Source: RYN-230 sp963720645 (GTDB lineage Bacteria; Actinomycetota; Actinomycetes; Streptosporangiales; Streptosporangiaceae). From it: a DNA stretch of 64,000 bases. The notes under the pieces were generated by a model. The model ran no database searches and had not been told where the DNA came from. It was given only the letters and a program-made list of their open reading frames with translations. Each line of letters starts with the position of its first letter. Position 1 is the first letter of the stretch. The stretch spans positions 186,001 through 250,000 of the forward strand of contig CAVRFX010000013.1 in NCBI GenBank assembly GCA_963720645.1, given 5' to 3'. Made by a program: the position numbers and the translations under genes. Below are positions 9,058 to 17,464 of this stretch, in pieces.

Positions 9058-10176
9058 GTGAGTGACCAGGCAGCGGCCCCGGCTGAGCCGTCCCTCGCCG
9101 CCAGGATCGATAGCCAGAAGGCGCACCCGCTGACGTGGCAGGCGGTGGCCAAGCGCGCCGCGGTGGTCGCCGTCGCCGGCATCTCCCTCTACCTGGTGTT
9201 CCCGGCAATCACCGAGGTGCTCGCATCCTGGCCGCGCCTGTTAACCCTCGATCCGCGGTGGTTCGCCCTGGCCATCGGGGCCGAGGTGGGCCACTTCTTC
9301 TGCACGTTCGCGCTGCAACGCCTGGCGCTGCGGACCAGGGCCTGGTTCCCGGTCATCACGTCCCAGCTGGCCGGCAACGCGATCACCCTGATCATGCCGG
9401 GAGGCGCGGCGGTGGGCGCCGCGGTGCAGTTCCGGATGCTGTCGACCAGCGGGAAAGACACGAGCTCGACCGTCGGCGGGCTGACCGCCTTCTCCCTCCT
9501 CGGCGTGGGCGGGCTGCTGGCCCTCCCGGTCTTCGCCCTCCCGGTCATCCTGGTGGGAGCGCCCACCAACCGGGGGCTGGTCAACGCCGCCATCCTCGGG
9601 GCGGTGGGGTTCGTGGCCTTCGCCGCGTTCGGGGCGGTCGTGCTGGCCTACGACGCACCGCTGCGCTGGTGCGGCCGGGTGGCCCAGCGGGCCAGGAACT
9701 GGGTCCTGCGCAAGCGGCCCCCGCTCACCGGGCTGGATGAAACCCTGCTCGCCCAGCGCAACGAGATCCGGGCGGCCCTGGGCGAGAAGTGGTGGCAGGC
9801 GCTCCTGCTTTCCGCTGGCCGCCTGGCGCTCGACTACCTGTGCCTGCTGGCCGCCTTGCGGGCCACGGGGGCGCGGCCGCGCCCGTCGCTGATCCTCGTG
9901 GCCTACGCGGTGGCCGGCGTCGTCGGGATGATCCCGGCCACTCCCGGCGGCCTCGGGCTGGTCGAAGCGAGCCTGACCGGGCTCCTGGTGCTGGCCGAGG
10001 TCAACTCCAGCCAGGCGGTACTGGCCACGCTCACCTACCGGCTCGCTTCGTACTGGGCGCCGCTGTGTGCCGGGCCGATCGCCTACGGCCTGTTCCGGTT
10101 CCGATATCGGAGCCACCCGTCCCCCCCGCAGACCGCCGCGGATCCCGCCGCGGGACGGGCGGAGCCGCAGGCCTGA
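9058..10176 (+). CDS. LPG synthase TM-like / YbhN-type multi-pass membrane protein (putative flippase)
   Basis: A 372-residue integral membrane protein started by GTG. It has about eight hydrophobic helices, with the hallmark stretches ITSQLAGNAITLIMPGGAAV (residues 99-118) and VVGMIPATPGGLGLVEASL near residue 300. These are the two conserved Gly/Pro motifs of the UPF0104/lysylphosphatidylglycerol-synthetase transmembrane family, whose characterised members move or modify lipids across the membrane. No aminoacyl-transfer domain is attached, so flippase activity is inferred only. A paralogue lies at 41.4-42.7 kb. No neighbour reveals its lipid. Confidence 0.8.
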   Translation: MSDQAAAPAEPSLAARIDSQKAHPLTWQAVAKRAAVVAVAGISLYLVFPAITEVLASWPRLLTLDPRWFALAIGAEVGHFFCTFALQRLALRTRAWFPVITSQLAGNAITLIMPGGAAVGAAVQFRMLSTSGKDTSSTVGGLTAFSLLGVGGLLALPVFALPVILVGAPTNRGLVNAAILGAVGFVAFAAFGAVVLAYDAPLRWCGRVAQRARNWVLRKRPPLTGLDETLLAQRNEIRAALGEKWWQALLLSAGRLALDYLCLLAALRATGARPRPSLILVAYAVAGVVGMIPATPGGLGLVEASLTGLLVLAEVNSSQAVLATLTYRLASYWAPLCAGPIAYGLFRFRYRSHPSPPQTAADPAAGRAEPQA

Positions 10177-10440
10177 CCTGACGCTGGCCCGCCTGAGCCC
10201 CCGATTTCAGCAAACGCACCGATCCGGGCGGCCCGCATCATGACCCGCGTCCTGAGTTCCGCGGCCCCGGGACGCCATGGCCGCGGCCTGACCACCCGCG
10301 ATCCGGGCCGTGAGTGACGCACGTCACCTTGACCCTCCAATCTCTTCCGGCGTTCCGCCCGTACTCGGTTCCGTCAAGCAAGTGATGAAGGGGCGGCGCG
10401 GCGCCGGAGCGTCCACCGCCCGGAACAGGAGATGATCAAG

Positions 10441-11052
10441 ATGAGCATGTCCCTGCTGGGACGGCTGCCGATGGCGGCCAAGCTGGGTGTTCCGGTGGCC
10501 GCCGGACTGCTGGCCGCGGCGTGCGGCAGCGCCGCCGGGTCAACGACCGCCGGGGCACCGGCGAGCGGGCCCGCCACGGCGACGGCGACGGTGATCGAGT
10601 CTCACACTGGTTCGGCGGGAGCGTTCCTGGCCAATGGGTCCGGACGCGCCGTGTACCTGTGGTCGGCGGACAGCATGAACAAGTCCAACTGCTCGGGGGC
10701 ATGCGCCGGGGTGTGGCCTGCGGTGACGACCACGGGCAAGGTGACCGCAGCCGACGGCGCGAAGACCGCTGACCTGGGCACGATCACCCGGTCGGACGGG
10801 ACCAGGCAGGTGACCTACGACGGTCACCCGCTGTACTACTTCGCCGGCGACACGGGCCCGGCCCAGACCACCGGCCAGGGTAACGATGACTTCGGCGCGA
10901 AGTGGTGGCTGGTCAACCCGGCCGGGACGAAGATCACCGTGGCCGACGCGGCAGCCGGCGCGGGCAGCTCCGCCTCGACGGTGCCGGCCTCATCCGGTGG
11001 CTCCAGCGCCGGCGGCTCCAGCACTGGCAGCGCCGGTGGCGGCTGGGGCTGA
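10441..11052 (+). CDS. Secreted lipoprotein of the COG4315 Yx(FWY)xxD family
   Basis: A 203-residue predicted lipoprotein. The signal peptide ends LLAAAC, with the cysteine about residue 24. Two copies of the secreted repeat follow: the first contains AVYLWSADSMNKSNC and the second HPLYYFAGDTGPAQTTGQG. The YxWxxD and YxFxxD signatures define COG4315, a family of unknown biochemical function. The C-terminal tail is low-complexity Gly/Ser. AGGAG at 10427-10431 fits ATG 10441 best; 10432 and 10447 are alternatives. It precedes an APC permease by about 100 bp. Confidence 0.8.
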   Translation: MSMSLLGRLPMAAKLGVPVAAGLLAAACGSAAGSTTAGAPASGPATATATVIESHTGSAGAFLANGSGRAVYLWSADSMNKSNCSGACAGVWPAVTTTGKVTAADGAKTADLGTITRSDGTRQVTYDGHPLYYFAGDTGPAQTTGQGNDDFGAKWWLVNPAGTKITVADAAAGAGSSASTVPASSGGSSAGGSSTGSAGGGWG

Positions 11053-11158
11053 CCCTTCCCGTGACCACGTTCCTGACCCGCATCGCGGACGCTGATGCTG
11101 GCCGGCCGTCCCGCTCCCCGGGCGGCCGGCCAGCGGATGGGCCTTCACCGGCCTCGCC

Positions 11159-12274
11159 GTGACGGCTTTCGGCGGCCCGCTGGCCCTGGCCGCGCTGTAT
11201 GCGCCGGCCGGGGTGGCTGGCGCCAGCGCCGGGGCCGGGCTGGCCATGGCCGGCGCGGTGGCCCTCTTCGCCGCCCCGCTGGTCATCTGGCTTCGCTACG
11301 CGCGGCGGGTCAACGGGGCGGGTGGGCTGTACTCCTTCGTCGAGGCGGCGGCCGGGCGGCAGGTCGCCCTGGTCCAGGCCGGGCTGTGGATCGCCAGCTA
11401 CCTGCTGTACCTGCTGTACACCACGGCGCAGATCGTCTACGACACGCTGCCCGCCGTCCTGCCCGCCGAACGGCGCTACCAGCCCGTGCTGGAGATCGCC
11501 ATCCCGGTGGCCCTGGCCGGGGTGATGATCGCCGGGCGGCGCGCCGCGCTGCTGGTCACCGGCGCACTGGCGGCCGGCCAGATCGTCCTCGCCGTCGTCC
11601 TGGACACGGTGACCCTGGCCCACCTGCCCGTCCCGGTGGGGAGCTTCGCGGCCTCCGCGCCCGCCGGGGCGCTGGCCAGCGCGGCCGGCCAGACGTCGCT
11701 GCTGTACATCTGCGGCAGCCTGCCGCTGTTCCTCAGCGGTGAGCTGGCCCGCCCGGCCCGGACGATCCGCCGCGGCCTGACCACCGCCTGGCTGGTGACG
11801 GCCGTGGTCGTCACGGCCGCTGTCGCCCCGCTGGCCGCGGCGCCGGCGTTCACCCGGGCCCCCATCCCGGGGATGGCGGTCGCGGAGCGCTTCGCCGGGC
11901 ACGGGCTCGCCGTCGCGGTCGGGCTCGGGGTGGCCATCAGCGTCGCCGGGGTCATGCTCGCGGAGTACTTCGCCCTGAGCCGGCTCATCAGCACCGTGAC
12001 CTCCTGGCGCCTGCGCCCGGTCATCATCGCCCTCGGCGCCGCCCTGGTCCTGTCCGCGCCGGTCACTCTCATCAACCCGGACCGGATCTACAGCTTCCTG
12101 ATCAAGCCGTCGCTGGTCGCGCTGTGGCTCAGCCAGCTGATCGTCTTCGCGGTCTACCCCCGGTTCGCCGGGCGGCACCACGACCGCCGCCTGCCCGCCT
12201 GGGCGCTCACGGTGATCTCCACCGCGTTCGCCCTCTACGGCCTCTGGGTCACCATCCAGCATTCCGCAACCTGA
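11159..12274 (+). CDS. APC-superfamily amino acid permease
   Basis: A 371-residue membrane protein with about ten helices. The pattern of helix 1 (TAFGGPLALAALYAPAGVAG), then VNGAGGLYSFVEAAAGRQVA, then the LSGELARPARTIRRGL loop is that of APC amino acid transporters. The GTG at 11159 cuts into the first helix, which is unusual. Upstream, a frame starting with GTG 11061 gives a polar leader (VTTFLTRIADADAGRPSRS) that would join this frame through a single-base indel near 11133. The real N-terminus is therefore probably 11061. Substrate unknown. It is followed after 61 bp by a small membrane protein. Confidence 0.7.
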   Translation: MTAFGGPLALAALYAPAGVAGASAGAGLAMAGAVALFAAPLVIWLRYARRVNGAGGLYSFVEAAAGRQVALVQAGLWIASYLLYLLYTTAQIVYDTLPAVLPAERRYQPVLEIAIPVALAGVMIAGRRAALLVTGALAAGQIVLAVVLDTVTLAHLPVPVGSFAASAPAGALASAAGQTSLLYICGSLPLFLSGELARPARTIRRGLTTAWLVTAVVVTAAVAPLAAAPAFTRAPIPGMAVAERFAGHGLAVAVGLGVAISVAGVMLAEYFALSRLISTVTSWRLRPVIIALGAALVLSAPVTLINPDRIYSFLIKPSLVALWLSQLIVFAVYPRFAGRHHDRRLPAWALTVISTAFALYGLWVTIQHSAT

Positions 12275-12335
12275 CCCGGCACCAGAACAGCCGGCCATGG
12301 CGCCTGCCAGCCGGAACCGCTAAGGAGAAAGACCG

Positions 12336-12851
12336 ATGAACTCCAGTCACGCCAACACCATGCTCCGCGATCACGACTCCGCCCGCCAGGACACCGTCCC
12401 GGGCCGGGCTGCCCGGCTGCTGGTCCGGGGGCCAGCCGCGATGAAGTCACCCGCCGCGCGCTGGACGGTCAACGTCCTGGCCATCGCCGGGGCCGCCCTG
12501 ATCGTCTGGTCCAGCGTGATCCACCTTCAGCTGTGGTCTGACGGCTTCCGGAGCATCTCCGTGATCGGGCCGCTGTTCCTGCTCCAGGGCGTGGGGGGCA
12601 TCGCGCTGGCCGTGCTGCTCGCCGTCTTCCGCCGCCTGATCCTGATGGCTGCCGGTGCGGTCACGATGGCTGCCACGGCCGCCGGGCTGCTGCTCAGTGC
12701 CGGTATCGGCCTGTTCGGCTACCAGGAAAGCCTGGCCGTCCCCTACGCCGGGAGCTCACTGGTGGTGGAGTTCGCCGGCGCGGCCGTGCTCGCCGCCGCG
12801 TCCGTCATCGTGCTGGCCGCCCGCCGGGGATCCCGGCCGGCGCAGCGCTAG
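12336..12851 (+). CDS. Small multi-pass membrane protein, unknown function
   Basis: A 171-residue protein with a polar 40-residue N-terminus and four hydrophobic helices (for example VLAIAGAALIVWSSVIHLQL and AGAVTMAATAAGLLLSAGIG). The stretch SSVIHLQLWSDGFRSIS between helices 1 and 2 resembles a recurrent actinobacterial membrane family with an SxIHLxLW motif, but no function is attached. AAGGAGAAAGACCG gives a strong ribosome site. Its stop overlaps the stop of the convergent HAD gene by 3 bp. Probably co-transcribed with the permease. Confidence 0.65.
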   Translation: MNSSHANTMLRDHDSARQDTVPGRAARLLVRGPAAMKSPAARWTVNVLAIAGAALIVWSSVIHLQLWSDGFRSISVIGPLFLLQGVGGIALAVLLAVFRRLILMAAGAVTMAATAAGLLLSAGIGLFGYQESLAVPYAGSSLVVEFAGAAVLAAASVIVLAARRGSRPAQR

Positions 12852-13609
12852 CGCCCCGCGGCAGGCCTGTCCAGGCCAGCGCGACCTCTTTTCCGCCGGC
12901 CTGGACGGCCTATCCCAAGATGGCTCGTGCCGAGCATGAGACTCGGCACCTCGGCGAGCGAGGCCACCTGCTCGTGACCGGTCTGGACCGTGGCTGGCGC
13001 GGCCACGAGCACCGGGCGGATGCCGATGCGTTGCGGCCCCAGAATGTCGGTCCGCAAGCTGTCGCCGATGAAGACAGCGTCGTGCGCGCTGAATCGCGCC
13101 CGCTCGAGCGTGTCGTGGTAGATGCGCGGATGCGGCTTCCGATAGCCAGCCTGGGCCGATGTGACGAAAACGTCGATGCTGGCAGCCAGGCCCGCGGCGG
13201 CCATATCCGCGGCCAGATCCCACCCCCAGTTGGAGCACACGGCAATGGTGAATCCCGCGCGCCTGAGCTCGGTCAGGCAGTCTGCCGCTCCCGGCAAGGC
13301 CACCATGGCCGCCTGATGCCACTGCTCCAGGGCCGGCACGACGTGTGAGGCGAGGCTGGCATGAAGGTCGCCGCCGGCCTGGGCGACGGCGGCCAGGGTC
13401 TCGCCCGCCCAGTCGCAATAGGCCGGCCGGGAGCCAGACCATCCGGAATGGTCGAGTCCCTCGCTGGCCACCTGCAGTTCCAGCAGCATCGCTCGCGAGC
13501 AGTTCAGCCCGACTTGGGCCAGCCCGGCGAGGAAGGTCCGCTTGCTGCCACGGCGTGAGGTAACGAGGGTATTGAAAGCGTCAAAAATTACCAGGCCCCT
13601 GCTCGGCAT
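12848..13609 (-). CDS. HAD-IA family hydrolase
   Basis: A 253-residue protein with all four HAD motifs: FDAFNTL with nucleophile Asp10, CSNW at 125-128, Lys158 in YRKPHPRIY, and GDSLRTD at 182-188. A helical cap is inserted after motif I. It should be a phosphatase or phosphoglycolate-type hydrolase of a small phosphorylated metabolite. Its start ATG 13609 lies 100 bp after the stop of a radical SAM gene in the same orientation, so it may act in the same pathway. The last 25 residues (RPGRRKRGRAGLDRP) are a basic tail with no family counterpart, probably read-through to the convergent gene. Confidence 0.8.
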   Translation of the reverse strand: MPSRGLVIFDAFNTLVTSRRGSKRTFLAGLAQVGLNCSRAMLLELQVASEGLDHSGWSGSRPAYCDWAGETLAAVAQAGGDLHASLASHVVPALEQWHQAAMVALPGAADCLTELRRAGFTIAVCSNWGWDLAADMAAAGLAASIDVFVTSAQAGYRKPHPRIYHDTLERARFSAHDAVFIGDSLRTDILGPQRIGIRPVLVAAPATVQTGHEQVASLAEVPSLMLGTSHLGIGRPGRRKRGRAGLDRPAAGR

Positions 13610-13709
13610 CTGCTGGCCCTCCTCCGCAGATCGAGCCTGATTGTAAGCAGGCCAAAGCGGAAGAAGATAAATGCGCTAAAAATATGAATCAGGCCTGGAA
13701 AGTCGGGAA

Positions 13710-14723
13710 TCAGGCCAGGCGGACCGAGCTGACCTTGTCGTAGATGCAGGCACGCCTGCCGCCGGCCGGCATGGCCGGGCAGCTGTCGCACGCGGGCGGC
13801 ATCGACTCTCCGAGCTGGTCCTCACCGGAACCCGGGCGAGTCAGGAGCAACTGGTCGTCGTGCATCGCCAGCGACGCCATGCCGACCCGGTTAACCAGCA
13901 GGCCGCAGCGATAAGCCCGGCCGTCGGGAAGTATCTGCAGATTGGAGAAAACAGGCAGGGCGCATTCCGCGAGTGGCTCACCCTCGGCCAGGAAGCCGCG
14001 CTCGATCTCGACGAAGAGGTCGGGTCGTGTCTCGGCCCGTTTGCTGATCGCGGTGACCAGGTCCAGCCACTCCACGGCATCAGGAATCTGCTCGGCGGTC
14101 AGCTGCCTACCCAGGCCGATGCTCGACGGCCAGTGCACATTGAGCCGGCGGCAGCCCGCCCCGTCCGCGAAGCGGATCATCGCATCGAGGCCGCCCAGCA
14201 CCGATCGCACGCCCGTGACATTGATGTCGAAGGGGACACCCTGCTGGCCCAGCATGCGGATCGTGTCCGTGGCATCGCGCCACGCTCCGCGGCCTCGCAA
14301 CTCGTCCTGCACCGTCTCGTCCAGCGTGTCCAGGCTCACCGCGACCCGGCTCAGGTTGCCCGGGCCTATCAGGCCGTCTTCCATCAGCCGCCGGAACCGG
14401 CGCGCGCCGTTGGTGACCACACGGACGTCCAGGCCCCGGCCACAGGCCGTCGCCACCATCTCTGCGAACGACGGATGGAGGGAGGGCTCACCACCCAGCA
14501 GGGTGACCTCTCCCACGCCGTACCGGAGGCACCACGTCACGACGCCCGAGAAAGCATCGAGGCTCATCCGCGCGCCCGAGGTGAAAAACCCGGTCGGGAG
14601 GAAACAATACGTACAGCGGCGATTGCACTGGGATGTGACGTATAGGTCCACTGATGTGAGGCCGTGTCCCGGCGGGGGTCCGACCACATCATGAAACGTC
14701 GTGCCCAACAGGCGCTGCGCCAC
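13710..14723 (-). CDS. Radical SAM protein with SPASM-like C-terminal cysteines
   Basis: A 337-residue enzyme. Cys33, Cys37 and Cys40 (CNRRCTYC) bind the SAM-cleaving 4Fe-4S cluster. GEVTLLGGEPSLHP near residue 75 is the SAM-binding GGE motif. The C-terminal third has further cysteines: CALPVFSNLQILPDGRAYRC, then CDSCPAMPAGGRRACIYD, the pattern of a SPASM-type auxiliary-cluster region. This is the architecture of peptide- and sugar-modifying enzymes such as sactisynthases and dehydrogenases. No precursor peptide is evident next to it. The start is GTG 14723; an internal GTG is possible. Neighbours are a HAD hydrolase downstream and an XRE-fusion gene upstream. Confidence 0.85.
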   Translation of the reverse strand: MAQRLLGTTFHDVVGPPPGHGLTSVDLYVTSQCNRRCTYCFLPTGFFTSGARMSLDAFSGVVTWCLRYGVGEVTLLGGEPSLHPSFAEMVATACGRGLDVRVVTNGARRFRRLMEDGLIGPGNLSRVAVSLDTLDETVQDELRGRGAWRDATDTIRMLGQQGVPFDINVTGVRSVLGGLDAMIRFADGAGCRRLNVHWPSSIGLGRQLTAEQIPDAVEWLDLVTAISKRAETRPDLFVEIERGFLAEGEPLAECALPVFSNLQILPDGRAYRCGLLVNRVGMASLAMHDDQLLLTRPGSGEDQLGESMPPACDSCPAMPAGGRRACIYDKVSSVRLA

Positions 14724-14876
14724 TCTAGCTACCGCCTTGCTGTGACTACCGATGAACAGGTAAGACGGAGCGACCGGAAGAGCGAGGCGAGGCCGCCCGG
14801 GACGGCATGGGAGCTTACTCTCGTCACCCCTCAGGGCACACCATTCCCCGGGCGTTTCTCTGGTAGCAGTTGGGCT

Positions 14877-16208
14877 TTAACTGCCGGGACGCTCAGGGCG
14901 CAGATCAGGCTCCGGTCCGACGTTGAGCCACTCAACCACCGCCTTGGCTATAGCGCCTACCGTTGCGGCCGGCAACTCACTGGCCGGTGCTCGCAGCAGC
15001 GCGGTCACATCCCGGAGGACGGGATCAAGCCCCTCCTCGAAGCCGGGGTTCAGCGCCGCAGGCAGCCGCACGGCCGTCCGCAGCATCCACTCGAGCAGAT
15101 CAGCCCGGTCCGATGATGTCCGATTGGACACATAGGTGGTCAGCGTGGACCGGTCGGTGCCCACGGCTATGGCCCGCTCCTGCCACGGCGCCCGGTAGCT
15201 GGGCATGGGCATAGGGCGCAGATAGATATGGCGAACCCGGGCCGACAGGTCGTCGGAGCAGCCCCGGTGCCAGGCCTCCCAGAGGGCCCGCTCATCGCCC
15301 CCGCCCAGGGTCATCACCGAGTCGCGCATGCCGCCTGGCGACTGACCGAGGATCCAGGTGATCTGCTTCTCGAAGACGAGCCAGTTACGCAGCGGGGTGA
15401 GCAGCCTCTCGGCACCGAGCGACCGGGCGTTCCGCAACAGGGCCTGGACGCTTTCCTCGGGGTTCGTGGTGTATTGCTGCGGTGAGATGGCCTTGCTGGC
15501 GACCAGGAAATCCAGCACACCGATCCGGGGATTCAGGTAGTCATTGATGGCGGCCCAGCCCCGTTCGGCCAGGTAAGTCTCGGTCAGCACCTCCGTGTAC
15601 AGCTTGGTTGAAAGTTTGGCGTCATCGCCGGAGGCAAAGGCGACCCATGTCCTGATCTGGGACTCAAGTTCGCCGCACAGGTCGTGATTCCTGCGGTCGG
15701 TCATATCAAAATCATCGAGCAGCAGGTGGACGGGGAGACCAGCCCGCGTGGCGGCGGCCACTGCGAGCGAGAAGACGCCGTGGACGAGATTCGGTTCCCG
15801 TACCTTGTGGACCCAGAAAACTCCGGCCGGGGGACGGCCGTTCGCCTGCGGCCGCGGGACCTCGAATCCGGCTAGGCGGAGCAGTTCGGTCACCCGGTCG
15901 TAACTGATGTCCTGCTGTCTCGGCCAGCCCCACGCATCGAAGGCCGCGTCCTCCATGTACGCGGCGCGCAGCAGCCTCCGGAGCGCCTTGTCGAGGTGCT
16001 CAGTCTGCAGCCGGGTGGGCCCGGCATGGTCGTCCCGGCCGTTTTCCCATGAACGGTAGCTGGCATAACTGACCCCGATCGCGGTAGCCATGTCCCGCTG
16101 GCTGAGACCGCACCGCTCGCGCCACCGCTTAGTCTGTCCCTGGGCCCGCAGGCGCTGCTCCTGCGATAGATGCGCCGGCCGTTCGACCGGACGCCCGCGG
16201 GATGCCAT
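14877..16208 (-). CDS. XRE-type DNA-binding protein with long C-terminal nucleotide-binding-like domain
   Basis: A 443-residue protein. Residues about 22-75 are a helix-turn-helix of the XRE family (RCGLSQRDMATAIGVSYASY). From about residue 128 a different domain begins with GVFWVHKVREPNLVHGVF, followed by an alternating alpha/beta pattern (GLPVHLLLDDFDMT at 157-170, then SQIRTWVAFASGDDAKLSTK). By eye this order resembles the catalytic fold of class Ic aminoacyl-tRNA synthetases (HUP fold), without a clear KMSKS loop. That assignment is inference and the C-terminal part could be another Rossmann-like fold. It sits upstream of the radical SAM and HAD genes and diverges from 16300. Confidence 0.65.
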   Translation of the reverse strand: MASRGRPVERPAHLSQEQRLRAQGQTKRWRERCGLSQRDMATAIGVSYASYRSWENGRDDHAGPTRLQTEHLDKALRRLLRAAYMEDAAFDAWGWPRQQDISYDRVTELLRLAGFEVPRPQANGRPPAGVFWVHKVREPNLVHGVFSLAVAAATRAGLPVHLLLDDFDMTDRRNHDLCGELESQIRTWVAFASGDDAKLSTKLYTEVLTETYLAERGWAAINDYLNPRIGVLDFLVASKAISPQQYTTNPEESVQALLRNARSLGAERLLTPLRNWLVFEKQITWILGQSPGGMRDSVMTLGGGDERALWEAWHRGCSDDLSARVRHIYLRPMPMPSYRAPWQERAIAVGTDRSTLTTYVSNRTSSDRADLLEWMLRTAVRLPAALNPGFEEGLDPVLRDVTALLRAPASELPAATVGAIAKAVVEWLNVGPEPDLRPERPGS

Positions 16209-16299
16209 GCCGCTACGGTATCTGAGCAGTGTCCCGTCCGTTAATTACGTGGTTTCCTGGCACGGTTACATTGCGTCCCTGGTGCGCTGTCCTGGTTAC

Positions 16300-16623
16300 A
16301 TGAGAAAGTTCGGGACGGCCTCTCACGAGGACGGCCGGCTCGCCCGGGCAACAGGGCGGCTGGCCCGCGTGATCAGGGCTTTCAGCGACCAGTTGTTCCA
16401 AGCCGACGACGTACGCGCCCGTCAGTACGGCTGGCAGATCACAACCCGGCGTGCCGGGTTGACCAGGACGTACCGCGATCCGCGGTTCGACCGCCTGCAG
16501 AGCTGCCCGGCCTGCCGCGGCACCGGCACGAGCCCCGATGACCGGGCCTGCGACCGCTGCGCGGGGACGGGCCGGATCACGGTGTCCGCTGAGTTCCGGC
16601 CGGAAGCGAGGCGCGCGGGATGA
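16300..16623 (+). CDS. Small protein with DnaJ-type zinc-binding CxxCxGxG repeats
   Basis: A 107-residue protein from ATG 16300; in-frame starts at 16282 and 16207 are possible and no strong ribosome site decides. The C-terminal part carries CPACRGTG and CDRCAGTG, two CxxCxGxG elements that would bind one zinc as in DnaJ. The N-terminal 60 residues are helical. Its stop overlaps the next ATG (16620) by 4 bp. The pair resembles genes preceding the FtsK-like translocase in actinomycete conjugative elements. Upstream, GGTTACA occurs at 16264 and again at 16294, a possible site for the divergent XRE protein. Confidence 0.55.
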   Translation: MRKFGTASHEDGRLARATGRLARVIRAFSDQLFQADDVRARQYGWQITTRRAGLTRTYRDPRFDRLQSCPACRGTGTSPDDRACDRCAGTGRITVSAEFRPEARRAG

Positions 16624-17294
16624 CGCCATCGCCCCGCCCGGGCAGCACGCGCCAGGCCAGGGCTGGTTTCGAGTACGCGATGGGGACGGTCGCCCGCGCA
16701 AACGCCCTGGTGGCGTCGTGGCGCTGGCGTTACGAGCTCGCAGCGGCGGCCGGACTGGCCGCCCTGTGGGGCATGCTGGGCAGCACGGTCGCGGCCGCCC
16801 TGACGGCCGGCCTGGCCACAGTGCTCGCTCTGGCGGTGTGTACGGCCGGGGGGCGGAGGTTCCTCGTAGCTCGCTGGTGGTGCATCGTGACGCCGCATCG
16901 CGTACGGAGCGGCTGCGCCCAGAGCTGGATCCACTCCCGGTACGGCAAGATCCCCATCGTGCTGCTGACCAGGCGCCAGCCGTTCGGTGAGCGCGTCTAC
17001 CTGTGGTGCCGGGCGGGCACGAGCTCCGCCGATTTCCGTTCGGCACAGCCAGGACTGGCGGCTGCCTGCTGGGCCAGGGACGTCCGGGTCCACCAGCATG
17101 CCCGCTACGCCCACGTCGTCGCGCTGGACGTCATCCGCCATGAGCCGCCCGCCGAGTGGGGCGGCCACCCCTGGTTCGACGTCGGTGCACCCAGCGGATC
17201 ACCGGATGTCCCGGCCCCCAGGGAACCCGGCGATGATGCTTATTGGACCGGCGAGCCACCCCGCGAAGAGCCGACGCGCTGGATGAACGGGTGA
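16620..17294 (+). CDS. Membrane protein resembling conjugative-element transfer-region proteins
   Basis: A 224-residue protein. Residues about 38-80 form two hydrophobic helices (ELAAAAGLAALWGMLGSTV). The soluble part has ITC-like VTPHRVRSGCAQSWIHSR, then PFGERVYLWCRAGTSSADF and VVALDVIRHEP. This combination (two helices, then TPHR...CRAGTS...DVIRR) is common in actinomycete integrative conjugative elements just upstream of the FtsK/SpoIIIE-like transfer ATPase. Here no ATPase, relaxase, integrase or SpdB follows, so it is probably a relic or a domesticated gene. The family assignment rests on my recollection of that neighbourhood and needs a search. Confidence 0.5.
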   Translation: MTPSPRPGSTRQARAGFEYAMGTVARANALVASWRWRYELAAAAGLAALWGMLGSTVAAALTAGLATVLALAVCTAGGRRFLVARWWCIVTPHRVRSGCAQSWIHSRYGKIPIVLLTRRQPFGERVYLWCRAGTSSADFRSAQPGLAAACWARDVRVHQHARYAHVVALDVIRHEPPAEWGGHPWFDVGAPSGSPDVPAPREPGDDAYWTGEPPREEPTRWMNG

Positions 17295-17464
17295 GGCGGG
17301 AGCCAGTCAGCGACCGGTGATGACGCAGCGGAGCGGGTGGGGGCCGTGCGGGTCCAGCGGGCCGAAATGAGCGATGATGGCGGCGCGGGCGTGGCCCCCG
17401 ACGAATGTCCCCAGCTCATGCGCCGGGATCCAATCTTTTTCCGGCCGTCACCCGTATGTAGTGT

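Noticed and set aside
8814..9065. An 83-codon plus-strand frame before the flippase gene
   Set aside because: Proline/arginine-rich, no ribosome site, overlaps the supported GTG start at 9058.
10934..12298. A 454-codon open frame on the minus strand rich in Gly, Arg, Asp and Gln
   Set aside because: Antisense to the APC permease; low-complexity polar composition typical of GC-rich antisense frames.
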